Assembly (NCBI GenBank): GCA_003550325.1
Contig: QKWP01000760.1
Span: 32,168 to 96,167 of the forward strand
Reading direction: 5' to 3'
Length of the DNA: 64,000 bases
Source: Gigaspora rosea
Taxonomy: Eukaryota; Glomeromycota; Glomeromycetes; Diversisporales; Gigasporaceae
The notes under the pieces were generated by a model. It was not told the DNA's origin. It did not search any database and saw only the letters and a list, made by a program, of their open reading frames with translations. Shown in pieces: positions 23,346-35,029 of the stretch; the first letter of the stretch is position 1; every line of letters starts with the position of its first letter. The translations under genes and the position numbers were made by a program.

Positions 23346-23794
23346 TTAATGTTGAAATAAATTGAGTTAAAGGATTAAAATACTGGAAATTTTAAATAAA
23401 TGTTTTAAAGTATATAAATTGTTATTTTACCTAGTATTATTTCTTCGTACTGTATGTATACTTCATATATTTCTATGTTTTTGCAAGCAAATTTGCTTAT
23501 TATGCACTGTATTAAGAGATAGAGAAAACCAAATGTAGTAATTACAAATCAAATTATAAATTTATAATTTTGTGTACAAGAAAAATAATAGAACAATAGA
23601 ATTCCAAAAAAGTAAAAAAAATCGAAAAGTTTCAGAGATTTCGCCATTTCGGTTTTGCCGGGTTTCGGAGGTTTCACCAGGTTTCAGAAGTTTCACCTAT
23701 TTCGGAAATTTCAGATTTATTTCGCCTTTGTGAACATTTTGGTTTCGCCTTTCAGATTCTGAAAATGGATTTCGCCCAAAACACTAGTTGAGAC

Positions 23795-24166
23795 AACTTT
23801 TATTTTTAATTGCTTAGGTCACTGAAACACCTTCAGACCTTTCAAAACTTTTACTTCTCATTTAGTTTCTCAATCTTTTGCATCCTGTTGCATTAGTTGT
23901 TAAAAAACAGTAAGTTTAAGGGTAAAAAACGATATATTAAGTCATCGTAGTAGTTACGTATTGCAGAAAAAAAATTATATATATCATGACTATCTTAACT
24001 TATTAAAGGTACTTTAAAAATTACAATTGACAACATAAAAAAAAAGATCTTCACCAATCAAATTTATCCTTAATCTAACCAATCAAAATGAACTTCCATT
24101 ATGCTAGTTTTGAGCCTTCATCTTATAGAATATCTTAAACTTACTAATTTGTAGTAAAACTATATA
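23795..24166. other. Gene-free spacer
   Basis: AT-rich sequence between two elements; nothing recognised. Confidence 0.3.
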
Positions 24167-24531
24167 CCGTATTTACGCGAAATAACGCACATGGGCATTA
24201 TTTCAAACATTGCATTTTCTTAAAATAGCATGCTGGTTTCGAAATAACGCCCATGTGCGTCCTAATATAATGCACACTCCAAATGCTGAATTAATAATCT
24301 GCTGAAATAACGAATTCAAATAAAAATTTTTTTAGTCAAAAAATCTGACTTAGATTGGAAAGGCTATGTATAAAATTAAGAAGTACAGGTTTTTTATGCA
24401 TCACACATATATAACGCTCAAATTTTTCAAAATTAGACCTTTACCCCGAAATAATGGCCATGCGCGTACTCAAAATAATGCGCATCCCCTCGAAATAACA
24501 CACAGGTGTGCGTTATTTCGCATAAATATGG
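24167..24531. mobile_element. TA-flanked MITE
   Basis: Ends CCGTATTTACGCGAAATAAC and the complement GTTATTTCGCATAAATATGG are flanked by TA (24165-24166, 24532-24533). Internal GCGTTATTTCG-like motifs repeat the terminal sequence in both orientations. Confidence 0.8.
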
Positions 24532-24533
24532 TA

Positions 24534-25079
24534 TGAAACTTAGATCCTTCACAAAAGATCAAATATAAAACCTTAAAGAAAGTTCTAATGCATATTCAGA
24601 TGATTTTTGACTTAAATCTTTTAGAAATTTAACCCTCTTCAATCTTTTTCAATGATCTATCTCTAATCATTATCTTTTAAAATTAAGTTGGAATGTGCTT
24701 ACTTATTGTGTGAGTCTTGCTCGTAATCTGTCACAATTCCTTTTTGACTAAAATGAAAAGATTTTTGTGTAAAATTTTATTATTATCTCATTGAACCATC
24801 TGTTCTATCTGAGTGAATTCTCGGATCTATCTGATCTATCAGAGCATACGCTCCAAAACATTTTTATCGTATTTATTGGATTTTTAAGTAAAAAAGAAGG
24901 CTTGTTTGAAGAATATGTAAATAGATATAGTGAACTCTAAATGTACCCTCACTAAATACAGTACCTCTAAATGCACACTCAAAATCCGCTACCTTATTTT
25001 TCTAAACTCATATTATTATTAGTTCAAATTTGTATTATTATAACATTTTGATCATTTGTATATTAATGTAATCGATCTA
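24534..25079. other. Gene-free spacer
   Basis: AT-rich; no gene seen. ATGCACCCTC-type phrases near 24940-24990 (CTCTAAATGTACCCTC, CTCTAAATGCACAC) resemble the CTCTAAATGCA termini of the CAGTC element family, so this may be a decayed MITE. Confidence 0.3.
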
Positions 25080-25400
25080 TAAATTAATCACCAATAAATA
25101 AAATTAATACATTGTGAATTAAAGATATAAAAATGACCAGTTACGCCTTATTCACAGTCTCCTGTGCGATAATATCATCATATATTTATAATTCTTAACA
25201 ATTAACTGTCATGCATTACGTTTTATAACAGAATTTTTTACAATAACACATGATAGAAATCACATAATCCCATTACAAACTAACTTCCTCAACCATTACT
25301 ATGGTTACAAAAATAACTGTAATAGAAATTTTTAACTCAACCTTAACTGCATATTATGTGTGAATAGATTTTGTAACAGAGTATTTGACTATAGAAATTA
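25080..25400 (+). repeat. Partial copy of the 16.3-18.3 kb repeat
   Basis: Phrases such as GAATTAAAGATATAAAAATG, TAACAGAATTTTTTACA and GATAGAAATCACATAAT follow the order seen at 16330-16760. The copy ends where the Helitron-like terminus at 25404 begins. Confidence 0.6.
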
Positions 25401-25403
25401 CAA

Positions 25404-25710
25404 CTAGTGTTAGGGCCTGGGCGTTGCCTCAGGCTGATGTTTCTATTTTTTTTATCTAGTTCAAATAAACCTAATCTAGGTTAAAATAAAACCAATCTTG
25501 GTTCAAATGAACCTGGTCTTGGTTCAAAAAACACGGTCTTGGTTTAAATGAACCCGATCTTGGTTCAAACAAACCCGGTCTTGGTTTTTTTGAACCCTGT
25601 CTTGGTTTATTTGAACTTGACTTTGGTTTATTTTAACCTGATTTGGGTTCATTTGAACCCGATCTTGGTACAAATGAACCCAATGCGAACCCAAGTCGGA
25701 GGTTCATTGG
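25404..25710 (-). mobile_element. Helitron-like 3' terminus with 20-bp tandem repeats
   Basis: Read on the minus strand, a stem (GCCTGAGGC..GCCCAGGC, 25414-25434) is followed after a few bases by CTAG and then T (25407-25403), matching the Helitron 3' end pattern of hairpin plus CTRR. Upstream on that strand (25458-25700) lie about eleven degenerate units of GGTTCAAATGAACCCGGTCT. The same combination recurs at 60511-60805. The 5' end is not found. Confidence 0.55.
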
Positions 25711-25936
25711 TGTTAGAATTTTTGCATAGCCCGACTATTTTCATAGGAATATCAAATCTGTCCTCTTTTTTTGGATGGAGTTTGAAAAAATTCCAGAGTT
25801 AGTTACCCCAAGTAAGAATTTTTCAAGGGTGCATGGGTGAGAGGTATGGGCAAGAATTTTTAAATCATTTTCCTTTTCATAAAAAATATGACATTAGTAA
25901 AAATAGTGATGGACATTTGCACCTTAGAAGATGTAA

Positions 25937-25970
25937 CTAGGTCTAAGTCCTGGGCATTGCAATAGGCTAG
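25937..25970 (-). mobile_element. Decayed Helitron-like terminus
   Basis: On the minus strand GCAATGCCCAGGACTTAGAC is followed by CTAG and T, parallel to the termini at 25404 and 60511 but with a weakened stem. Confidence 0.4.
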
Positions 25971-27110
25971 CAGTTTTAAATGTTTTTTATCTTAGTTTTT
26001 AATTGTTTTTTATTTTAAATTTTATAATTATTAATCAAAGTATATATATATTAAAATCCTTCTAAAGCTCAACATAATGAAAACTAACCCTAACCTTTAG
26101 GTCTTATAATTATTTTTAGGCCTCATGAGTGTTAGATTAAAGATATATATATTAAAACCCTCAACATAAAGAAAAACTAACCTTAACTTTAACAATTATT
26201 TTAGGCTTATAATTATTAGTATAAAGTTATATATATTAGAAACTTTTTATAAACTCAATATAATGAAAAAAGATATTTAAACTATAAATTTTAGATTATA
26301 TAATTATAGGATAATTAAATTAATTATTATAAATATAATTATTGGATTAATATTTAAATTAAATTAATTATTTTACTTTTTATTAATTATAAATATAAAT
26401 TAAAATAATAATAATACTTTTAAGCTATAAATACTTTACAGAAACTACCTAATTTTTTTCATTAATTTATTATAATTAAAGATATAATAAAATTATCAAA
26501 TTATATCTTATAATAATCTTATAATACTCATAATAATCTTACAATAATCTTAAAATTATCTTATAATAATCTTATCTTATAATAATCTTAAAATAATCTT
26601 AAAATAATCTTATAATAATCTTAAAATAATCTTATAATTATTTTAAAAAAATCTTAATAAAATCTTAAAAACATCTTAAAAATATCTTAAAATAATCTTA
26701 AATAATAATCATATAATTATTTTATAATAATTTATAATTATTAAACTATAATAATATTATTATTTTTGGATATTAAATTTTAAAATAATCTTTTAATTAT
26801 AAAAAATATAATATTAATTACTTAAATATTATCTTAAACTATCCTAAACTTATCAACAAAAAAGTGTATAGTAACTCTTAATATAAAAATGTTTTAAATA
26901 AAAAACTCTTAATATAAGATTTTGCTGAGTTCCAATAGAAAGTTTTATAATAAAAACCTTTTAATTTAAGAAAATTTTGATATAAAAAAGATTCTAACTA
27001 GACCCAGTAACATTTATATCAAGATTAACTATTTACAAATTAAATAAATTATATGCAAATTAATTAAATTAAATAATAATACATTTTTCTATTTTAGGCA
27101 GTCTCACTAG
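25971..27110. repeat. Extremely AT-rich, short-repeat DNA
   Basis: No gene. From about 26500 to 26720 an array of ATAATCTTA-type units (about 10-12 bp) runs nearly uninterrupted. The remaining sequence is TAATTAAA-type low complexity. Confidence 0.6.
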
Positions 27111-27112
27111 TA

Positions 27113-27251
27113 CAGTCTTTCTCCTCTATAATTACCTTTTATTGAGACCATTTATTGATAAACTTATAAAAAAGACTTCTATATAATTACACTCTTTTAT
27201 AATTACTAATTTTTTTGATACAAACGGTGTGATTATAGAGGAGGAAGATTG
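27113..27251. mobile_element. Small TA-flanked MITE
   Basis: Ends CAGTCTTTCTCCTCTATAAT and ATTATAGAGGAGGAAGATTG are complementary apart from a few mismatches. TA flanks both sides (27111-27112, 27252-27253). Confidence 0.8.
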
Positions 27252-28295
27252 TACTTTATTAATATGCAAAGTATAAAAATTAATACACCTGTTTACTACT
27301 AATTTGTAAGTCTAATATTACCTGGCTGCTATTTGTAGATTAGGTGCCCAAGTGCAACCTGCTGTCCTAGTACAAAAAAAGCACTAGGTGGCTCTGTTAG
27401 ACTACTGCATAATAAAAAGTACATTCCAAACTGAATAGAATAAACTTCAATAAAAGATAACTATAACTAAAAGTATGATATAAAAAGAGGGGTGATGGGA
27501 AAAGAAAAACTAAAAAACCAAAAAAATAAAGAAAAAACCAAAAATTTTCTATTGAAATATTTACTATAGGTACTATAAAAATTACTATGTCTAAGTATAT
27601 ATATAGCAAAAAACTGATAGAAAAAAGTTTTACTAAGTCTAAACAAAAAAAAGAATATTCTAGAAAGAAAGTTCATTTCAAATCTTTTTCAAAATATTAT
27701 ACATATTATTTATTGTTTATTTTAATAAGCCCAAAATTTGCTTGTGACTTGATTCAATATAGAACTACATTTTCAATTTGGAAGTAATAAATATTGCTAA
27801 TCTTTTGGAAAGGTAAGCCAAAATGCCCACTTTGTCAAAATTTCAAAAGAGCTAAAGAAGTGAAGAAAAATACCATATAGTCTACTTGTAGTTTTTTAAA
27901 GAGTATAGTTTTTTTTATAAAATTAATATATTCTTATTTCTCCTCTTAGAGAGCTAAACCTAGTACTTTTTTTTTGTTAGTAAGTGATAAATTTTGAGCT
28001 TGTTAGCAGGAATTCTATGAACTTTGTCTTTAAATAACAAGTGCTGTTTCTATAGTAAGTAATAAACTCTGAAGCTATTAACAGATAGTCTATGAACTCT
28101 ATTTCTAAATAATAAATACCATCTTATGGTTTTCTCATAAGTTCTTTTTAATTTATATTAAAATTTTATTAAAGCAAGTTGTGGAATTTATAGGTACAAG
28201 TAATTGTTGAAATGTGTTGTGCAATAATAATATTTTTAAAACTACTGTGTATACAAATTAAATAATTAATAATAATACTTTAAAAACTATACAGT
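27252..28295. repeat. Dispersed repeat, copy 2
   Basis: The segment 27490-27960 parallels 6270-6830: purine-rich A/G sequence, then ATTGCTAATCTTTTGGA and an AAG-rich part. Later, two near-repeats of GATAAATTTTGAGCTTGTTA / AATAAACTCTGAAGCTATTA (27985-28100) form a short direct duplication. ORFs on both strands here are low complexity. Confidence 0.45.
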
Positions 28296-29489
28296 CAACT
28301 CTCTTTATACTAAACCTGTTTATACTGAAATTGGGTTATAGTGAATCTAATTTGGCAGAACAGATTTTTCTATAATAGTTTACTGTATTTGCACATAATA
28401 GTGGGCCGGGGTGTTAATTCAAATTTTGATTTTTTAAAAAATTGACACTCATGTGCATTCTGAAATAACACACACCCACCTTATATAACTTAGTGATCAA
28501 AGGTTCATATTATTTTACCAACAATTACTTCAAATACAGAAAAGTTTATTTTATAGATATTTTATTTCATTGATAGCTCATTTTGCAAGTTTTTTTTTAT
28601 AATTGCTTTAACCTTTAATTTTAAACCCAACTCTAACATCATTAATTAGAATTACATGTCAGTAAAATGAGCTGTTGAAAATATACTATCTACTGTAACT
28701 ATTAAGGTAGGAGAGCATATATGTTTAGCCAATTTAATTCTAATAGTTACTGAAAGATAAGTTTATAATTTACTCAAGTAGAGGTCCTTTCAACAGCATA
28801 CTAGCTTACTTCCTTTATGTTTTTTAAATAAAATTAGAGAAAACTTTTCTAATATTGTATTCTATTATATGTCTTTATTGAAGTCAAATTCATTCATTTA
28901 TATACATTTGAATTTAATAGATGTCACATTAATAGCATTTAAACATGTTGTTTAACATGCTACATAATAGTATAACCAAGCCTAGCATGTTGATGTGCTA
29001 TTGGGAATGTTTAAATCTGCACCCCTTAACACTTAACATGTTATGAAAATTTTACAAAAAGGACAATTATATGGAGGTGAATCAGTAAAAAGAGACAAAT
29101 CATTTTTAGTAAAATTTTTTTAATTTTTAAATTAAAATATCTTAACAACTATTTAATCAAATTTGCTAAAAAATTTTTCATTTTAATCTTGAAATTATAT
29201 AGAATTAAAATAAAAAAAAATTTATTAAATTTATTAAGATAGTTGTTAAAATATTTAAGCTTAAAGTCATAAAAACTTTTATTTAGAAAAAATTTGCCAC
29301 TTTTCTACTGACTCACCTTCATATATCAATCAAGTTTACCTAGACTTTGGCTAACATTTAATGAATTATAAAAAAAATAGAATTAAAGTTATCTATACTA
29401 AATAAAGAGAAGATCTATTTACAAATTGGGTGTAAACTAATCAAAAAATTTGAATCTAATATCACAATTTTGAATTGTGACACTTCAAG
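28296..29489. other. Gene-free; one isolated CAGTC-type terminus
   Basis: TACAGTCAACTCTCTTTATA at 28294 looks like the left end of a TA-flanked element, but no matching right end was found. From 28388 there is a fragment like the MITE at 8979 (GTATTTGCACATAATAGTGG). The rest is AT-rich. Confidence 0.35.
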
Positions 29490-29764
29490 CTAAGAACAGG
29501 TAATTCTAAATTGTAAATAAAGTTAGACTTCTCTAGGTGCACTCTAAATGTATGCTCAGGGCTGTCCCGAATATGTGCTTGAACTTTGTAAAATGCATTT
29601 TTTTCTTATTATTCTCTATATGCACGCTGTTAAAGTGTAGTCACAAGGGCGTGCACTTAGAGAGGTCTGACTGTGTATGCAGGTTTTTATCTCGATTGAT
29701 AATCATTTAAAAAAGGGTATTGTTTTTATTGGAATTCACACTAACTGAATATATAATATATATA
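29490..29764. repeat. Dispersed repeat containing a TA-flanked MITE, copy 2
   Basis: Matches 7885-8163 nearly base for base, including the inner MITE and its flanks; differences are scattered substitutions. Confidence 0.75.
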
Positions 29765-30408
29765 CAGTTATCTTTATCTTATTCGAACAGGCATCCCAGG
29801 AGTATAGAGAAAGTCCGAAATATAAAACTTCTCTTTCTAAAACGAATTCTATTAGAAATTCGGTATATAAATATTACTGATAATAATAACAATAATAATA
29901 ATAATAAAAAGTTCAAAATCTCTTAATCCAGTTTGATCTGTAAACAACCAAGGATCATAAATATATATTCCACAAAACGTGTGAAAAAACTTAAAAAAAA
30001 ACCGTTTTGAGCAATTTTATCACAATTTTTACTTTTATGCAATTTTTGCTTTTTCGCATTTTTTGCTTTTTCCATTTTTTGCTTTTATTACCCACTGGGT
30101 CACTATTATCTGACCCGGGTTATGACCTGGGTTAAATATCTGACCCTCTAGGTTACTATTATCTGACCTGAGTCAGAACTCTGGTTTAATTAATTATATA
30201 GAATAAATTTTATTCATAATATAAAATAAATTTATTTAAATAAAGATTATATGTACTGATTAACTTGAGTTCTGATCTGGAATAGCAAATTTATTATATT
30301 AATTCAATATATCCAGAAGAAATATATATAAAATATTTGTGCTGAAAATTTTAGTTCAGATTTTCAAGAGTCTGGTATATAAAGGGCCAGATTAGAGAGA
30401 TGCGACTG
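29765..30408. mobile_element. TA-flanked element related to 8164-8345
   Basis: The left end CAGTTATCTTTATCTTATTC and the right end ATTAGAGAGATGCGACTG correspond to the ends of the foldback MITE at 8164. TA lies on each side. The interior has extra sequence, including an AAT microsatellite and duplicated CACTATTATCTGACC phrases (30110-30180). Confidence 0.55.
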
Positions 30409-30561
30409 TATATATGTTTTCATTAACTAAGAAATTTTTTGTCTCCATTTACTATAATAATAAATGCTTGTTGAAAGCCAGTATATACTAGATTCAGGTA
30501 ATGATTATGCGCCGTTGGAACAATATTACAATAAATGCAATTAAGTTAATTATGCAGTAAT

Positions 30562-31404
30562 CAGTGTTTAAAATTCAAATCTAAAGTTATGTTTTCAAAA
30601 GAACATAATTTAAATTTTTATTGTTCTCAAAAACTTTTTTAATGTTCATTATATATTAAATAAATTCAATATTAATTTTTAAAAAATGTTCATATTCTAT
30701 ACTTACAATTTATATACTAAGTTCATACTTATCTATTAATAATTTTTTTAAAGTTTGTATATAGTTTTTTATATTTTTTCAACATAATACAATATATTAT
30801 ACAATTCAATTTCTAATAATTTTGTTAAATTTCAAGTGCTTTTCATATTTGCTTATAATAAAACAAGACTTTCTATAATATTTTACTGATACTACTATTG
30901 GTTAATGTGATAAGTTAGAATCAAATTACTTTGTTATTTAACTATTTAAATTTCATACTAACAAATACTTTGTATCTTTTTGCTTGCTTAGTATTAGCAT
31001 ATCATTTGACACAAATCATCTATATAAGTTTATACAATAATAATACTCCTGCACAATTAATGAATGTTTTATTTTAAAAATCTTTAAAGATGATTTTCTT
31101 AATATTTATTTGTTATCTATATTGTGCAACTTTAAATATATGTGCTATACATAGTATGTATATACATATGTACATATGTATATACATATATATATTTATG
31201 CAGAATTTGTTATGATCAAATTACATTATCAATTGATGAACATTTTATATAATTTATTGTTCTCATTAATAAATCTAAAACATAAAAATTTTATAAATGT
31301 TCTCTTTGAACCATCAAATAAAAGAACCTTTTCTAAATATCAATGTTCTTAAAAAAATTCAAATGTTCATTAAGAACCATGAGAACATTGAATTTTAAAC
31401 ACTG
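30562..31404. mobile_element. hAT-like element, copy A
   Basis: Inverted ends CAGTGTTTAAAATTCAA and TTGAATTTTAAACACTG are flanked by a perfect 8-bp duplication GCAGTAAT (30554-30561, 31405-31412). No transposase ORF. Copy B at 32955-34405 is the same element in opposite orientation. Confidence 0.9.
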
Positions 31405-31412
31405 GCAGTAAT

Positions 31413-32954
31413 TTAATCAACTGAACTGACTTCTAATTAGAAATTTATACAGGTTTTTATTTTGATTGATGATCATCTAAAAAAAAGTTCTTTGTTTTAT
31501 TGGTGTTGTCAATTTTTTTGATTTATGCTAACCGAATGTATATACTATATATTTCTATTTTTATAACTAAATTCATTAAAATAAATTTTTTTTGTTTACT
31601 ATAATATTAAATGCTTGTGAATAACCATTATATGCTATACTAGATTAGGAAAATTTGGACAACCTGATTATGCGCCGTTAGAATGTTCTATTATTGATAC
31701 TATAATAATTGATCATTTGGTATGCATTATTAATGTTCAAAATATTCAATCATCTAAACTAATTATGTGCTTGAATTAATGCTATATAGGAACATCCATG
31801 ATTCGGCATTGTATTGTATAATGATAGAGCCCTTAAAGGTAATGCTATATTTGTATTATTTTGTATTATCTTTAATATCCCAATAACACTACTGATTTAA
31901 TGTAAATTATGAATACCCCTATATGAAACTCTCTTCGCTATTTTGAAGATACTAAATTATCATATATTAAGTTCGAATAAACAAACTATCAATTAAAAAA
32001 TATGAAGTTTAATTTTGTTGAATAAATTTTCTGTAAGTGTAATCATGCTTTTATAAGATTACCGAGGTTTGACTTTCAAAAGATAATTTTAAAATTATAT
32101 GCTATAACTGTTTTTACATTGTGTTATTATTAAACCTTCGGAATACAGTTCATGAATCCTTTAATTAGCAACTATAATACACAATCTTTAAAAGCTTATA
32201 AATAAAAAACTAAAGTTATAAATCAAATCTCTTCATAGAATAATAAAATCAAACCTAAAGAACAAAGTTATGAAGCTAATTTTTTAAATTACTTAGTATT
32301 TAATAGAGTTATTTCTTATTAAAATTAACCTAATTTATTAATTAAATTAAAAATTTGGCCACCTTAATTTTGCCCAGAACTACTGATAATATCTTAATTC
32401 TGCCCAAAATTATTAAAAATATACTATAGTTAAATTTAATATTATAAAAATTCTAATTTCTCTCTCTTTTTCTTTTTTTTCTTTTTTTCTTTTCTTTTTT
32501 TTTCTTTTTCTCTCTTTCTTTCTTTTTTCTTTTTCTCTTTCTCTCTCTCTCTCTTCCTCTCTCTTTTTCTCTTTTTCTCTCTCTTATATATATTTCTAAT
32601 TTAATATATACTTATATTAACCAATCATATTAGGTTATTTTTGTGTAACATGGCTCCAAATTTGGCCACTATATTTATAACTTGTTGATTTAATGGTTTG
32701 TGCACTGTACTTTAAGGTTTTGTTTATTGATCAGAACAAGTATTTACAATTAACAAGAACTGATTTTTGCCAATTACATAAATATTCGTCCTATTCTATT
32801 TATGGAATTGTGTCGATCGTTGAACAAAAATCTCTGCATTTCTTATCGTTAATGCATTAACCTTATTTTAAGGAATTACAGTAAATTAATGTATATTGTT
32901 CTATTCAACAATATATTGTTATGAATAATAATAGATTGCTAAGCATATTATAAC
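31413..32954. other. Gene-free spacer with polypyrimidine tract
   Basis: 31440-31690 repeats parts of the dispersed family seen at 8080 and 30410 (GATTGATGATCATCTAAAAA; GATTATGCGCCGTTAGAA, compare 30500). 32455-32590 is an almost pure C/T tract ending in TATATATA. No gene seen. Confidence 0.5.
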
Positions 32955-34405
32955 CAGTATTTAAAATTCAATGTTCTCATAGTTCTTAATGAACATTTGA
33001 ATTTTTTTTTGAATTTTTTTAAGAACATTGATATTTAGAAAAGGTTCTCTTATTTGATGGTTTAAAGAGAACATTTATAAAATTTTTATGTTTTAGATTT
33101 ATTAATGAGAACAATAAATTATGGGACCTACTATTTCCACTATGGAAAATTGCTATTTCCACTATGGTTACACAAGATTTTCTATTTTTAGAATTCAAAA
33201 TAATCTATGCACTTATGTTACACAAAGGCCTGGTGCATTGTTTTTGCAAAAATAATTTTTGGCTACACACTGCTAATGTTGTGTAACATTATACAAGTCT
33301 AATTTTGGTAACCTAACCCTGGTCGGCTGGCTTAATGCTGGTGGGCACTATCATGATAATGCCCCAGTGGGGTCAGACATAATTTCTGCCCACTCTAACC
33401 CTAAATTTAGAAAAAGTATATGTACTGTGATTGGATGTATTTAGGGTTAGGGTGGGCTGGAATTATATCTAACCCCGCTGGGGCATTATCATGATAGTGT
33501 CCACCAGCATTAAGCTTAATGCCGGCCGACCCAGGGCTAGTTTACCAAAATTAGACTTGTGTAACATTATACAACATTAGTGGCGTGTAACCAAAAATTA
33601 TTTTTGCAAAAACAATGCACTGGGCCTTTGTGTAACATAAGTGCATATATTATTTTGAATTCTAAAAATAGAAAATCTTATGTAACCATGGTGGAAATAG
33701 CAATTCCCTAAATTATATAATATGTTCATCAATTGATAATGTAATTTGATCATGACAAATTCTGCATAAATATATATATGTATATACATATGTACATATG
33801 TATATACATACTATGTATAGCACATATATTTAAAGTTGCACAATATAGATAACAAATAAATATTAAGAAAATCATCTTTAAAGATTTTTAAAATAAAACA
33901 TTTATTAATTGTGCAGGAGTATTATTATTGTATAAACTTATATAGAAGATGATTTGTGTCAAATAATATGCTAATACTAAGCAAGCAAAAAGATACAAAG
34001 TATTTGTTAGTATGAAATTTAAATAGTTAAATAACAAAGTAAATTGATTCTAATTTATCAAATTAACCAATAGTAGCATCAGTAAAATATTATAGAAAGT
34101 CTTGTTTTATTATAAGCAAATATGAAAAGCACTTGAAATTTAACAAAATTATTAGAAATTGAATTGTATAATATATTGTATTATGTTGAAAAAATATAAA
34201 AATTATATACAAACATTAAAAAAATTATTAATAGATAAGTATGAACTTAGTATATAAATTGTAAGTATAGAATATGAACATTTTTTAAAAATTAATATTC
34301 AATTTATTTAATATATAATGAACATTAAAAAAGTTTTTGAGAACAATAAAAATTTAAATTATGTTCTTTTGAGAACATAACTTTAGATTTGAATTTTAAA
34401 CACTG
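32955..34405. mobile_element. hAT-like element, copy B (inverted, with nested insertion)
   Basis: The reverse complement of copy A, with ends CAGTATTTAAAATTCAATG and AATTTTAAACACTG and its own 8-bp duplication ATTATAAC (32947-32954, 34406-34413). A 586-bp palindromic element (33123-33708) is inserted in it, which explains the greater length. Confidence 0.9.
33123..33708. mobile_element. 586-bp foldback element nested in hAT-like copy B
   Basis: It is flanked by a perfect 8-bp duplication TAAATTAT (33115-33122, 33709-33716). Its two halves (about 33141-33420 and 33435-33708) are near-complete inverted copies. Shared landmarks are GAATTCTAAAAATAGAAAAT, the GCCCCAG..CTGGGGC core and GGTCGGC..GCCGGCCGACC. 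The loop is about 15-25 bp. Confidence 0.88.
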
Positions 34406-34418
34406 ATTATAACTGATT

Positions 34419-34547
34419 TACTAGACCATAAAAGGTGAGCTTTATTAAAATTATAATCTCGTCTAANTAGTATGAAATTTAAATAGTTAAATAACAAAGT
34501 ACTAGACCATAAAAGGTGAGCTTTATTAAAATTATAATCTCGTCTAA
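34419..34547. repeat. 48-bp duplication around an assembly N
   Basis: The 48-bp sequence at 34419-34466 is repeated exactly at 34500-34547. Between them lie the N (34467) and about 33 bases that also occur inside copy B near 34010-34042. This is most simply a scaffolding join in a repeat. Confidence 0.8.
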
Positions 34548-35029
34548 TTTGTTTATTTTGAATGTTAATTGATATTAAACGAGTGGCGATAAACAAACGC
34601 TTATAGTAAATATATAAATACTTAGTTAAATAAATTTTGATATTTTATTTTGCAATTAAAATGCCTGTGTAAAAAAAGCTTAAATTTACAAATTAGTTTA
34701 TTTTTTCGTGAATAAGATTAATATTAGTATTGTACAGATTATCGTATGATTTATTATAAAAAATTTTAAATAATATGATTGTGAATAGAACTCACAAAAA
34801 TATTGCCACTTAATAGTAAATGGAAGAAGCCGAGGTTGTAAATAAACAATAACTTCACTGTTATTGTTACTTAAAGATCATATATTCCTTACATTTCTGA
34901 GAGAATAGGGAATGTGTTCAATTATATTCTTTAAATTTTAAATTCTGTACAATGAAAGTTTGTAATTATTGTATATGTTAGCTTAACATAAAACAAATCA
35001 ATGAAATTTTCTATATTAAGGTTTGACTT
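34548..35029. other. Gene-free stretch upstream of the next gene relic
   Basis: AT-rich; no regulatory motif can be argued. Confidence 0.3.

Larger units (their letters stand above)
22047..23786. mobile_element. hAT-like element with subterminal tandem motifs
   Basis: Ends TAGTGTTTCGGGCGAAAT and ATTTCGCCCAAAACACTA are flanked by a perfect 8-bp duplication GTTGAGAC (22039-22046, 23787-23794). The first 180 bp and last 160 bp are dense with inverted-oriented GGCGAAA/CCGAAA motifs, resembling transposase-binding arrays. There is no transposase ORF. Two smaller elements are nested inside (22574-22931, 22987-23345). Confidence 0.85.

Noticed and set aside
25548..25802. 84-codon ORF with repeated NPVLV/NPILV
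   Set aside because: Translation of the 20-bp GGTTCAAATGAACC tandem repeats of a Helitron-like element.
27397..27787. Overlapping low-complexity ORFs on both strands
   Set aside because: A/G-rich and T/C-rich strand bias yields Lys/Ser-rich or Phe/Ser-rich frames without domains.
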